Shown here: piece by piece, positions 1-12,340 of the stretch
Layout of the letters: each line of letters starts with the position of its first letter
How positions within the stretch are numbered: position 1 is the stretch's first letter
NCBI GenBank assembly: GCA_022410635.1
Contig: JAJVDF010000382.1
Span: 612,897-676,896 of the forward strand
DNA from: Tretioscincus oriximinensis
Taxonomy: Eukaryota > Chordata > Lepidosauria > Squamata > Gymnophthalmidae
DNA length: 64,000 bases
Reading direction: 5' to 3'
Position numbers and translations under genes: made by a program
Notes under the pieces: model-generated
Told to the model about the DNA's origin: nothing
Database searches by the model: none
Seen by the model: only the letters and a program-made list of their open reading frames with translations

Positions 1-3000
1 GAAGTGTGGAAAAGCAACTTTTATTCATCCTGTATTGGCTTAGTGACAGATACCTTGAAGCTGATGTTTTGGTGCATGCATCTTGTCACTACAGTGGCTG
101 ATAAGTGTTGGATTCTAGAAAATCCGTAGTAGTAAGATGTAATATGATGAGTTGAGATATCTGTAATATTAATAGAGTAAATGAGGAATGATATTCTCTG
201 GTGTAGTTTTTCAATGGTGACTCCATTAAAAGATCCATCTATATTAACTTTCTGCTTTTTAGAATAATTCAGATTATTACAAATAGTGTGAAAATAAGCT
301 AGTAGTGAAATAGATAATGTGATATAAATATATACAGTATATACATATGGAACAGTTTAGAATGTACTATTGGCTGCTTCCTGCCCTGATTATTTCAGGA
401 AAGTGTCATGCTTTTCTTCAGCCAATAAGATGATCACCAGAAGTTACTGGTGTTATGCTGACCTATGCTTCCCATCTTTGTGTATCCTTAAAGATTACAG
501 GTGAGTCAATATTGTCTTTGGGATAATAAATATTTGTTGTTGAAGATAACCAACAAGAAGCTCACTTTAACAAAACGTGCTTATTTTCAAAGGCAGCCTC
601 CCATCATGCCTACCTATCTGCTTAGCAGCTGTAATGGAAGACAGTCCTAATCCNAAAAAAAAAGAGGGAGCTTTGAATATTTGACATACCTTTCCTTGCA
701 AACTAAGACACTATAGACAAATGCATGGTTTAGGGTTACGGATACTTTTAGAATTATGTCACTCTGTATAAAATCAATTTAGCTCCCAATATATTTGGTG
801 TGGTATGTGGCTATAGTTTCTAACCAAGATGTAACTATAAAATTGAAGGGTATAAACAAATACATTACCCAGTAATGGTCTTTTGCAAGTGTAAATTAGG
901 GGCCTNCCATATTCTACGCAGGTATGTGGGTAACAAGCTCCTGTTCCTTGATCTAAATACCAATTGCAGGGTGTCAAGAACATGTGAGATTGTTGTCTTT
1001 ATTTTCTACTTAAAAATGCCCAATATGTGTGTGAGACAGGACCTTGGAATAGAGGGACCGTGGTTTGATCCAACAGGACTCTTCTTGTGTTTATAAACTC
1101 ATGTTTAGCAAAACATAGGTACTCAACTACTCCATAGTGTATGTCTGAAGTTCGTTTGTTCAAAATAGGAAAATGTCTTCTATAACTAAATAATTCAGTT
1201 TTGAACAAATTGACCCAACAAAATATGCATTAGCTGTCTTCCTCCTATGCTTTTTAAATACAGAGGAGGAGCATTTAAAGTAAACCTAAATAGAAACAGC
1301 TTGTGATTTAACACTAGTCACCTTTATCATTTCTCCCCTTTGCTTTCTTTTTGAGTTGCTACATGTAAAGGTTTTCCAGTTTTAAGAGTTTGCCATCTGC
1401 CTGATTTTCCTACTAGATTACTTGAAGTGTGCAAGAACAGGTTTAATTAGCTGATTAAGGCTGCAGTAAATGTTTCCTGTGGTACGCTTTAATTACGAAT
1501 AAAATCTTAAATATTTAAATTGTTAAGTCCTGTTTCCTTTAAAAAAACAAGCAAACTGCCATTTATTCTAATAGAGCTTGGGAAATGGTTTCCATCTGGG
1601 AACCCAAGAATAGAAATTTTTAATTTAGCCACAGTGTGTCTTCTCAGGAAGATGGCTTTCCTTAGGGAACTCTGTAAATCAGTTTCACAATTCTTGCTTT
1701 TTGCTCATGGTATAAAGCGAAATAATTGGATTACCAATCCATTGNTTTTATATTTGGAAAATGGTCTAAGCATAATCTTAAAAATGAAAGTACTTTATTT
1801 TATCATATCCTACTATAATCAACCTATATTTATATTTAAATAGGCAGCAACTAAATAATTAGGTGTTTTATATTTACATAGTGTTTGTTTATTCCAGAAT
1901 TTTATGATAGTCCAGGTTATTGTTTTTCAGCATTCCCACATTTTTAAAGGCTAGCTTTGACTGAAGGCCAGAATGAAACCAGTCTAAAGGGAGGGGAAAT
2001 GACTTAGCTGTGGCATTTTGATGCAGTGTTTGCTTTACTGAAAGTAAATGACACAAGAAAATAACTTTATTACACAGCAAGTCACAAGTATTATCAAAGT
2101 TGCAACTCATACAGCAAATAAACAATAACTTGTACAGAGTTATTTTTGCTGTAATTGAAGTAAAAAGAATACAAAAATTACCAGTGTTTTCTAGGCTAGA
2201 ATCAAAGTAGAGAAATGGAATTGAGAGCTTATTCAGTCATGCCACAGTAGTAAGCTCTTGATAGAGTTTCGCATCGATAATGTAAAGTGGACCTTGGATG
2301 AACCAAGATAGAAGAAACCCAGAACAAACCAAGAATGCACCCCAAAACATGACTTCAGTGATTAAGTCAGCTATTCCATTTGGATGTGCAAATTAGCATA
2401 TTAATCTGGCAGCAGGCTTTGTCCAAAGCAGGAACACTACTATTAGTTCAAGTAATACCTTCCTGATTCAGTTGATGGGATTAGGATGTCCTGTGGAAGA
2501 GCCAATGGAAGTAGGTAGTAGCAACTACACTGGTGGAAGTGGGGGTGACTGCATTATCCATGTTGTCTAGTCATTAAATTGGATTATGGTCCTGGTGAAA
2601 ATTCTTTAGTTATAATTCACCTTTTGATTCAGATTCTTATATTCTCGCTATATAGTTTCTTTTAATGAAAAAGATTCACTATTGATGTTATACCTTGGTC
2701 TGTTTTTGACCAGCTGAGAACAATCTAGGCAATTTGGTGTTATGTATGTGTAAATTTCTTTTTTTCTTACCTTTCAGCACTAGTAAGGTGTATTATGACC
2801 AATATATAAGCTATACTAAGATTTATTATGACCCATGACTCAATATAACAGTCTTATTACACTATTTCTTACTATGTTGTTATTTGCCTCAGATTGAGTG
2901 AAATTATTCAGAGTCAATGAAATTATTAAAGCAGGTGGTAGCAGGGAATTTATTAAAAATTGACCTAAAATATATATAATAAATTATTTACTTTCTTAAC

Positions 3001-3539
3001 ACCTATTCTCAGAACCCTTTCGTCTACTTGAGATTCCTTCTTGTCATCTTTATAAATAAGGCCTGATTTGCATTCATTTAATTTAATCCACTTTCGTTGA
3101 ATTCGCTAAATCTATTTTAGGACTCTGTACCACATTAAAAGCTGTAGGATCAAGCTAGTCCACTCCTACTGAACTGGATTAAATCAGGTAACCACATTAG
3201 GTGTTACACTCATGAAGAAAACTCAGTCAATACATTTCACTAGAATTTCATTTATTTCCATCCAACTACTGATCTCCATTTGAAGTTATTTGCAGAACAA
3301 ATTCACTTTCTAAATCATACAGCTATATAATAGACATCTAAGCATGACACAATACCATAAAACCACTGACCACTATACATACTTACATGTTTCCAATTTC
3401 CATCCTGAGCACAATACTAAATCCACAGTTTAGTACCAAACCCTCCCATACAGTCACAAGACTGGGATACTAAACTCATGGAACTNGACTAAGCTTTTTT
3501 CAAGCTACAGAATCTACCACATGAAGTAAAGAAACAAAT
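1..3539. other. AT-rich non-coding sequence upstream of PRICKLE1
   Basis: No exon with recognisable protein similarity, no RNA gene and no clear full-length repeat could be seen on either strand. Open frames here are short (about 70-107 codons) and give low-complexity, hydrophobic translations with no family resemblance. By synteny this should be intergenic or 5' regulatory sequence of PRICKLE1, but no specific element is supported. Confidence 0.5.
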
Positions 3540-4010
3540 CAACAAGGCAAGACTAGCAAGGGGGCTTGTATCACTTGCAGATTAACAGGAGGAAGGTAGG
3601 TGGCCCGAGCTTTCATAACAAAGCTACTTCTTCAGGAACAGACTTATAGGAAGCTGAGTGTAGGAGGTCACAAAGGACATGTAAATGGGGTATAGAGATT
3701 AACAGGTAAGAAAAACAGCTAAAGTGCAAAAGTTAATACTTTTAAGTGGAGGGAGGTGTCTGGAGGGAAGAAATGCAGAAACGTGGAGGGCAAATCCAAG
3801 GGAGAGAGTCCAATGATGCCCTCCAGAGGCTGGGAAGATAACTGGTATTATAATATGTATAGTGTGCCAGAAAACCATTGTCTCTATTAAGGCAAGACTG
3901 GCACTGGACAAAGTGTAGACAAAGAAAAGTCAGAATCCCACTAATAATCACATATAGCTGCAACTAAGACCACTCATATCTATTATCAATAAACTACAAC
4001 ATATTGTTGA
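3540..4010 (-). repeat. Unclassified interspersed repeat (tgaagaag/aaagct type)
   Basis: Read on the - strand this stretch contains the motif pair 'tgaagaagtagct' followed by 'atgaaagctcgggcc', a signature of a common amniote interspersed repeat whose 3' part also appears at 4,850-5,085 (+) and 51,778-51,888 (-) in this window. I cannot name the family with certainty. Boundaries are approximate, and no intact frame is present. Confidence 0.4.
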
Positions 4011-4849
4011 TAACAATGCTGGCCTCCTGCGCTTGTCTATAGACAACTTCTCAGTCTGACACAATTATTTACCTGTAGGAGAAACACAACTCAGATAAAA
4101 AGATGGAAACGAGACCTTGCCATAAATCCAGGTACTGACTCTTTCCACACATCTGCTCTGGCAATGTCACTTCAAGACCTGATCAAATTTCTCAATATTA
4201 GAAGTGCTTTTATCTGTTCAGTCTCTAATATGGTATATGCTGCAAATATAGGGCAAATGAGACAATGTGCACCAAAGGATAAACCGACATAAAGCAGACA
4301 TTGCAAATGGGAATATATAAAAAGAAAATTTGAAAGAGAAGCAGCAGAATGGCAGTACATCCATAAACTCCATCAATAGTGGGCATTAAACCCCCAGCCC
4401 CATGGGAGCTCTCTTGCACTATTCGTTTCTTCTTCTTTCTGATTCCCACCAGCATCACTTTACATTGTAATACTCATTGTATTTATACTTCTCATCACAC
4501 ACTAAGCTTTAACAATATCACTATACTGAACTTGACCCATAAACACCAAACTTATTTGCATTCTTACGGCTATTCAGGAACACAGCTTGCTATATACAGT
4601 TTGCCCCTAGGAACTTAGGCCCTTCTGCACTGAATTTTAGTGAAGATTATATTCCGAAATACAAGCATACCATCTGCATGCCAATATAGATTAAGGTAGA
4701 TCTTGGAAGGGACCTGCCATAACCTGCATTGTTAGGTAGATACAAAATAAAATCTGGAATAAGATCCAGTGCATCAAAAGACTTAGTTTATGAAAATTCA
4801 CATAACCAATTGTTTTTCCTCAAGAAGGGCGGCTTATAGCACCTTGGAA

Positions 4850-5085
4850 GCTAACAAGAGAAAGATAGGTAGTGTGATCTTTCATGGAAAAGTCTATTTC
4901 AGATGCTTCTGCCTCTGAAATTGTCTACAAAAGCTCATGCCACCTTAGAGACTGAGTTATGAGCTTCCATAGGCAACTTCCTGAAGCATCTGAAGAAGTA
5001 GACTTACCAACAACAGTTCACGCCACTTATCTCTCTCTTGTTAGTTTCTAAGGTACTGTGAGATCCACTTGTTATAAATTCGAAA
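4850..5085 (+). repeat. Second copy of the tgaagaag/aaagct repeat
   Basis: The + strand shows 'gcatctgaagaagtagac', then 'cacgccacttat', then 'gttagtttctaaggtac', the same order of motifs as the copies at about 3.6 kb and 51.8 kb. A second, degenerate version of the motif ('aaagctcatgccaccttag') lies just upstream at about 4,930, so this may be a partial duplication. Confidence 0.4.
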
Positions 5086-8000
5086 CCAGGCTAGCACGGG
5101 TATTTCTTTGAATACTTTAAATAAAGTATATGTTTTATTGGAGGGGGTNATGGTGTAATTTTGCCTTGAGTACTTTGGACTGGCTACCAAATCCAAACCG
5201 GGTAGCAGTGTAAAAATGACTTGTTTGCATCTTTCTCCAGTGTCATTTTTTACTTTCAGATTTAGCCAGTATTGCTGAGAATTCAAAATGATCTCCTGCC
5301 ACAGATCCTTCTGTGTTTTACTTCTGAATTGGGAATGCTGACATAGCAGACCGCATAAGCTTTTCTATTTTGGTTCAAACTTCTAAAGTGTTCAATCAGT
5401 ATAACTAGAGGCAAATCTGCTATGGAACTAATGAAGCTTAATCTTAATCTTGGAAGGGGCCCCAGTAGCAATTTTAGTTCACATTGCAAAGGCCCCTCCA
5501 ACAGTTCAAACTTAGGTCTGCCACTGAGTTTAATGTATAGAACGTGACTATTAAACTGTACTCCTAGAATGAGTTGAAAGCTGCAGGTCACATTTCTTTT
5601 CTGTAAAAATTATCTTGGAAGAATGGTGATATGAAAGATAAAACATGAAGAGAGTTTAATCATCAAACCACAGACCATCTTTTTTGCTAGATCATGCTTC
5701 TGGCAGAAGGCAGGTGCCATATGTGTTATATTATTCATTCTTTTGTGGTTAAGCTAAAGTTGGAAAAAGCACGGAGGGCTGTGGAAAAAGATTAGAGGGA
5801 TTTCTCCCTACTACTTTTCATTTGCTTGAATCCAAGACAGAAGTGGACTGTTCAAACAAAGCAGGTAAATAGGCAAGGTCTCTGGAACTTTTATCACAGC
5901 TTTCAATCCTACTCTGCAGAGATCAAGAGCTATTTACTGCAACAGTTACAAAAGGGTTGTGATTCAGTTGTTTGGGACCTAAGGGGGCATTAATGGTAAC
6001 CTAGTTCTGATTTTATAAACAGAAAGAAAATCCTTTTAGAGAACCTGAAAGGCGGTACCTGCATTTTCTTGCCATTTCAATGAAGTTATTCACATGCGGA
6101 AATGCTGCATATCTAAAAGACTTTAAGACACTGNTAGTGGGGGCTAATTTAGTTACTGTGGTCACATCCGGAGAATTGCTAAGAGAGAGAGAGCTAGAAG
6201 ACAAAACAAATCAAGCTGGGTTACAGATGTTGTTCTTTACGTCTTGTTTTGGGTGACAGGATTTCTGTGGGCAGATAAACAAAGTCTGATCAGAATCTCT
6301 CTCCCCACTTCGGCATGTCCAGAGGTGCCTGCTAGTACTAAGACAACTGCAATCTCATTGGCTATCAAATTTACCTACACATAGCTTGCGGCATTTTTTT
6401 TCTTTTTTCTAACTAGTATTATTCCTGTTACAAAAATTAATGGATGAGGTTCATGGACTCATCTATTTGCCTTTTAAATGTTCCTTTTTAGAAAAATTCT
6501 GGAGAGCTCTTCCACATTTCCACAGTGAAGAANGCTTTTGGGGTTTAGTGTGAAGACTATGGTCAATTGAAAGTATTTGCATGGGCTATAGCTTTTGAAG
6601 TGCTTCTTTGATTGCGCCATTGTCATACCAGTTGGAGGCAATACTTCTTTACAATGGTGAGAGCTGGCTGATAAATACTGGTATCCTGGTGTGAAATTGA
6701 CCCTTTGAACCGAGAAGAATTGCTGCAGATAAGCAACAAGTTGATGTGATAAAAATGCCTAACTTTTATTGTTGTGTTTTCAGCTTTTCAAGCTCAGTTT
6801 GTTTACCAAATAAGGGTCCTTCTCTCACCTCTGTTGGGGTGTAGATAACAAAGTACACACTTCGCATCATCGCTTGCTTCCTTGTAGCCGTTTGTGAAAA
6901 CTGCAAAGAGAAAGTTAGGCTACAGCCAACACAACAGTTGATTCAAAGACCTGCCTAGAGCAACCTAGCTTAGTGGGAACATGCAGTATTTTGGAAAGAG
7001 GTACTCTATGTAGAACAGAGTTCCCCAAATTCTTCAACAGCCAAAGNGCATTAAACTTTGTGTTGCTGCAGAATACTTCAAACTTTTCCCCCACTGAAAG
7101 GAGGAAAGAAGTATATTATTTAAATAAAACAGGGACAATGTGGCAGAAGCTTTCCACTCCTCTCAGTGTCACATGTTTTTTCCTTCTTACTTTGGCTGGA
7201 TTGCATAATGCCAAGACAATTGTGCGAAGGCCAATGCCACCATCCAGAGGATGAGCAAGCCCTCTTCCAGCAATGATTGCTCCACAGAGAGCTGCAGATC
7301 ATGTCACGAGGAGGCAGAAGCAGAATATTGATTGAAACTTCCTCCCCACAAATAGGTTTTACCATGATGGTATCAGTGTAGAATCATGCAAGTTCAGAAA
7401 TTCACTCTGCACATTGATAGCGCTTATAAATAAATGAAACAAGCAAACAAACACTTGCTAAAAAGGTCTGTGATCTCAGATTTCTAAGCCACCTCTGTTT
7501 TTCAGATTTCATAGCGGACTTTTTCTAAACTCAAATCAATATCCTTCATAGGACATTGTTAGATCTCTCAAGATTTTGAGGATAAACTTCAATCTATCAA
7601 TTTATTGTAACGACCACAGACAGAAACTTTAAAATTCATTGGTTCTTGGAACCATGTGGCTCCAGGAAACTGCACTCGCACAGAATTCTGGGATTTGTAG
7701 TTAGACATGTAATTTGACAAGACTACAAGGCTAAGGAACNTGACTAGCATATTCCCGCAAAAGTCATAGGCAACGTTGAAGTAAGAGCAAACAGACATGC
7801 AAATTGGGTATTCCGGATTCAAAGTCAATTTCAGAATAAAACAGAATCTGGGGAGGCAGCCTTAGTCTTATTCATCCTCTGACTGGTGGAAGGCTTTTAA
7901 GATTCAGTTTGATGAACTTGTGACTCCACAGAGGAGAAGCTGAGTAGAGCCACACAGAATCATGAGCTGTGATAGATGTCCTTATTTAAAAGGCATGTGC

Positions 8001-9237
8001 ACTGAAAGCCCATGAGTGTGTGCATGCTTATCCACACAGTCCACCACTGAGACAAGAAAAGACATGGAAGAAAAGAGTTCAGGATTTTGCAGAATCTTTC
8101 TGGGCACGTTGAATTCTGNGCCCTGGGACTACACATGACTGGTGTATTTTGGAGAATGGGAGATCGGAAATCAGTAGACATGGTGGGTAGGTATAATTTA
8201 AATGCAGCAGGTAGCCTGGAATTTACTTGACAACTTTGCTGTGAATGTCATTCACAATTTACTTGAGTTTTCTTTTGAAAATGGTAGTTCAGGTTGAATT
8301 AATTTCCTGGGAATGAATCACATGCTTTGGGAGCAGATTTCCACCTTCCAACAATGCCCAGCTTTCAGTTTAATTGGCTGGCAAATATTAGAAAAGAAAG
8401 TTAGAATAGAACCTAATCTACTTAGGATAAAACCCTTCAGCTGCTCTCAATTATGGACATTAATTTGGAAGCAAGCTCTAGATTTTATGTACTTGGAACC
8501 CGGAGGCAGTGCACGATCCCTAGGGGTGTGGGGAAGGAGCAGATCATTGACTGGGTAGGGTTTTGAATGATCAAGCTAGACAAGCTACACACTCACCTGG
8601 ATGAATTCCAGGGTGTTGGACCTCCTGTGTTGTGACCGGTGGCCTACAGGTGTGTCTAAAAGTATAGGACAAAACTGCTTCATGATCTGCAATTTAAGGT
8701 AGCAGACCTGGACAAGGTATATTTCCACGCAGCCATTTTCCAAAGAGTTGGGCATGGCAAGTGCCTAGGAATCAGATCCAAACCATTTCACATACTTCTG
8801 AGCAAGTTTCATTCACACATATGTTAGAGAGTAAGGCAGCTTCACTTCTGCTGCCATCAACCTCTGTTTCCCTTGCCGTAGGGCATGTTCTTCAGATATA
8901 TTTCAGTCACACTTTTAGGATTAAGCTTAGNGAATGAGATAAACTTTAAGCTGTGCATGCCAATTTATCCAGGAGTGCCCTAACATTTTAGGTAGCTGTC
9001 ACTGCAAATGACAGGTCTCCTTTTCCCATTGTAGCCTTAGGAAAGATTCCCTGAGCCAATGGATTTAAAGTAACATAGTAGTGCAGTGATTTAACAGAGA
9101 ACAAAAGAACATAAAATTTCAAATTACGGGACGGCTGCTTTTTGAATGGCTGGCTTTGTGGGAATTGAATTACATGCAACTTTTTTAAAAAATGGAAGTA
9201 GTTTAAAATAAAAATGATGCATTGATTTAATTACACT
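5086..9237. other. Non-coding stretch, no assigned feature
   Basis: Nothing here supports a gene. Short frames at 5.0-5.6, 6.97-7.25 and 8.3-8.56 kb have no recognisable domain and no flanking splice consensus that would join them. A few short phrases, such as 'gaattctgggatttgtag' at about 7,683, look like worn repeat fragments, but I cannot assign a family or boundaries. Confidence 0.4.
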
Positions 9238-9538
9238 GAGAGACGAATGGCTAAGTCGCTAAGGAAATGGTCTCTCATCTGGGAGATCAGGTTTCGAAGC
9301 CCTGTGTCGCACGTGGGGAGGGATGAGCACCTTCTCCTAGCCTGTAGTTCTAGCCAACCCAGGTATTCAAAAACAAGAATTGCAAGAAATTGCAACTGAT
9401 TGCAACTAGATAAATGGGAACCATCACAGCCTGGTGGGGAAGAGAGAATGTAAGCCTTCAGACAAAACCTTGTAAGCCACTTTGAGTCCCTTTGAAACTG
9501 GGTATAAGAACCTCCTCTTCCTCCTCCTCCTTCTTTTC
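9238..9538 (+). repeat. tRNA-derived SINE, copy 1
   Basis: The 5' end resembles a tRNA gene with RNA polymerase III promoter boxes: an A-box-like 'tggctaagtcgctaagg' at about 9,248 and a B-box-like 'ggtttcgaagccc' at about 9,290. A unique body follows ('ctagcctgtagttctagcc', 'attgcaagaaattgcaact', 'ggtggggaagagagaatg'), then a tail 'taagccactttgagtccc ... gggtataagaacc', and a CT-rich end. The same arrangement recurs at 41.7, 53.2, 53.8, 57.4 and 58.3 kb. The tail resembles LINE 3' ends, suggesting it borrows a LINE's reverse transcriptase. No cloverleaf is preserved, so it is not a functional tRNA gene. Confidence 0.75.
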
Positions 9539-9832
9539 AATATAGGAAGAAACATGGACTGTGCCTAGATGCAATTTACTGAAACCAAACTACTGTGTCA
9601 GCATACAGTCTTAAAATGGATATCTTGAGATATATATTGGTTGGGTGGGTGGGAGAGAAGAGCCCTTCCCCAGTGTAAAACAAAGATGTGGGGAGTCAGG
9701 ACATACACTACAAAGCTTGGGAGATCTATGGGATGACATTGACAGACTTATTTCACTGATTTCAAAGAAGCTGTGGATTATCAATGGATGTGTCAGTCAT
9801 GCATCCCAAACATTGGCACCTGAAAAAAGCGA

Positions 9833-10573
9833 TGTGGCGTCCTCCATTTTACAGGTTTGTGTTTCTTTAATAAACTTAGCAGATATCCCAGAGGGAGGGG
9901 GAACGAGCAGGCCTGGGCAGGGGCGTGGCTTCCTGGTTCCCTGATTGGGAGGGGGCATGGCTGGAGGAGCCAGCCAATGGGGCCTCGAGTAGCCGGCTGG
10001 TCAGGAGATAAAAGGGAAGCTGACCAGGGCTAGAGGCCTTTCTGTCGGAGAGACTTGTGGTGTAGCAAGTGGACAGAGGGGTCCGCTTCTGATCTGCCAC
10101 AGAGGGAGGGGGTGGAAGTGTATGGTGGCCTGAAGGAGTCAAAGTGGAGGCTTGACTTGGGGCTGGAACAAATAAAGTGACACAGGGCCTGTCTCTTTAA
10201 GGATCTGGAAACTAATGTTGCTCTTGCTGTGTGTGTGCGCTTGAGTCAGGCTTACTTTATAAAAGCCGAAGCTTTATTATTCTAATCTTACTTCTATTCC
10301 TCATTTGTAAATAATAAACTTGTTATTTGTTTCATTTCAATCATCTCTTTCTTACTTTTATTTCTGTAACAACAAAATATAAGCACGCTATTGGTGGGGG
10401 CTGTGAATAAAGCCCCAACCTTGAGGTAAANACTGAGGCCTTGTGTAGGCCTGAGGATAGTACTGTTGCTCCAAGCAGTCATGGGTGCTGGTTTGGGCAA
10501 CAGGGTAGAAATTGTGGCACCCCTAGCTGGGAGGGTCATCTAATCGTGGGGCCCTCAAGTAGGGGTCGCCACA
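9833..10573 (+). mobile_element. Probable solo LTR (741 bp) of an LTR retroelement
   Basis: The block begins TGTGGCG and ends CGCCACA, a 7-bp perfect terminal inverted repeat of the TG...CA type. It is flanked by agcga on the left and agcgg on the right, a 5-bp target duplication with one mismatch. Inside, in + orientation, are a CCAAT box (about 9,973), a TATA-like 'agataaaaggg' (about 10,005) and AATAAA signals (about 10,170 and 10,312), the order expected of U3-R-U5. No internal coding region or second LTR is present, so this reads as a recombined solo LTR. The class (endogenous retrovirus or Ty3-like) is undetermined. Confidence 0.6.
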
Positions 10574-11520
10574 AGCGGGTGCTACTGAAACCACTGTTTC
10601 TGTATGGTTGCTAAAAGTTGGGATTATTTATTCTTCTGATGAATTGGTACTGTTTTAAGTATAATAATCTACTTCTTTTTTAATTTTAGTTGTTACAGTT
10701 ATCTGTAGAAATTGATTATAATTTCTATACAATAGAAGTTGGAAGTAACTATATCTCAGTAGTAGAACAAACTGACTTGAAAGCAAAGGACTGCTGACTT
10801 GATCCCAGCCTCTCCCTGGAGGTAGGCATTGGCAAACTACTTTTATATTGCTGTCAAGGAAACTGAACAGAGGATTCCATGAAGGAATTCACTTATTTAA
10901 GATGATAGTATACTGGCTGGACCAGCAAGGATTCATCCTGTGAATCAAGAGTTTTGCTCCTGCCTGCATCCTCCAGATGTAGACATCAGCATGTATTTAC
11001 ATCTTAAACATTTACACATTACATCCCTGCTATAGAAAAGAGAGAAAGAAATGGACCTTAACAATTGGTAGTGATTGATACATAGTCTATTAACATCAGC
11101 CATGGGGCCTATTTGAAGACTCCTTAAAAATATAGTTCAGCTTCAAATGCAGCTCAGTTCTTGTTTGTGTTTGTCCTGAAAATTAGAAAGCCTGAAGAAA
11201 CCAAAGCCTATTCTTTTCTTTATTCTTTAGCAGGGATCGCCAGGGAGAGATAGAGAGATTTATTATAGTTTTGCATTTGTGTGTGTGTATGTGGGAGCAT
11301 CTCATCTTCATGGTATGAGAAACTCATCTTGATTCCTTTGCCAGGGGCCTGTTCCATGTTAACTACAACCTGAATCCTAATAATCCTTCTTTAGTAATCC
11401 TTTCTTAGTAATCCATCAGTCATGGAATAGGAGGACAGATTCTGCCCTAGAGTGGATACTTGGCTAAAAGACAGGAAACAGAGAAGCAATAAATGGGCAC
11501 TTCTCCAAAGTGGAGAAATA
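10574..11520. other. Non-coding stretch
   Basis: No gene is visible. Around 10,790-10,920, phrases such as 'ggaggtaggcattggcaaac' recall a worn SINE tail, but too little remains to classify it. The rest is AT-rich unique sequence. Confidence 0.3.
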
Positions 11521-11539
11521 AAAATTGAGGTTCTTCAAA

Positions 11540-12340
11540 GTTCAGGATTAGAATCTGCACTTTCAAATATATTTATAAATGATCTACAAGTAGTCTAAAC
11601 AATGAGATGGAAAGATTTGCTGATAACACTAAATTGTTCAAGGTACTAAAAAAGTGAAAGAGATTGTGGGGATCTCCAAAGGGATCTCTTGACTTGTGGG
11701 GAAGACATGAGTCAAATGAGTAAGTTCATGATGGGGTGCTGCATTGGAACAGACTCAACAGTTCAAACAGTTGAGTCTAAATCTTTTGTGATGGACTACT
11801 GGGTAAAAGATCATTTTAAATATACTGCTCAAAACAATTAAGGGAACACTTTAACATAACAGTGTATGTTAAAGTGTTCCGTTAATTGTTTTGAGCCGTA
11901 TATATTGGGGATGCTACATTTGAAACATTATGAAGAATTCTAATTGCCACATTTCTGAAAAGAATGCTGTACTGGAAAAAGGACTGAAAAGAGCGACCAA
12001 TTTGATCAAAGGGCTGGAACACCTTCAGTGTGAGATCAAGTTACATAATCTAAATCTATTCAGCATTGAATGATGGTATTTGAGGATTATGATTGAAATT
12101 TATAAAATTATGCTTGGTGTAGAAAGCAGGGACAGAGAAAAAATATTTTTACTGTTGCACAATATTATAACCTGGTAGTTTTATGAAGCGGATGAAAGAA
12201 AAAAACAGAACTGATTAGGGGAAGGGATTTTCTAACCCAGTGAGATATTTTTATGGAGAGATAATGGTGGTTACTAACTTGCATAGCTTTAACAAAGAGT
12301 TAGACAATTTGTGAAGGACAGGTGTGTTAATGGCTACTTG
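11540..12340 (+). mobile_element. Old 5'-truncated CR1 LINE fragment
   Basis: The + strand keeps the word order of the CR1 reverse-transcriptase C-terminal region and 3' UTR: 'aatatatttataaatgatct' (FINDL-type motif), 'tttgctgataacacta' (the FADDT catalytic stretch), and later 'gctacttgactgaatact' near the 3' end. Many frameshifts and stops show it is long dead. It is interrupted at 11,823-11,900 by a small palindromic MITE. A CR1-like 3' phrase, 'ctggattagatgggctt', reappears at 12,851, so about 0.5 kb of other sequence may have been inserted between. Confidence 0.6.
11823..11900. mobile_element. 78-bp palindromic Tc1/mariner-type MITE
   Basis: Two 36-nt arms, starting 'tactgctcaaaacaattaag' on the left and ending 'gttaattgttttgagccgta' on the right, are reverse complements with about two mismatches, separated by only 'acagtg'. 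Both ends are TA, the target dinucleotide of Tc1/mariner transposons, and the 'actgctcaaaa...aagggaacact' terminus is like that of Tc1-type elements of fishes and lampreys as I recall it. The element is essentially two fused terminal repeats with no interior. It lies inside an older CR1 copy. Confidence 0.7.

Noticed and set aside
9238..9320. Functional tRNA gene
   Set aside because: The A and B boxes are present but no cloverleaf can be drawn, and the same head recurs on several SINE copies with the same body.
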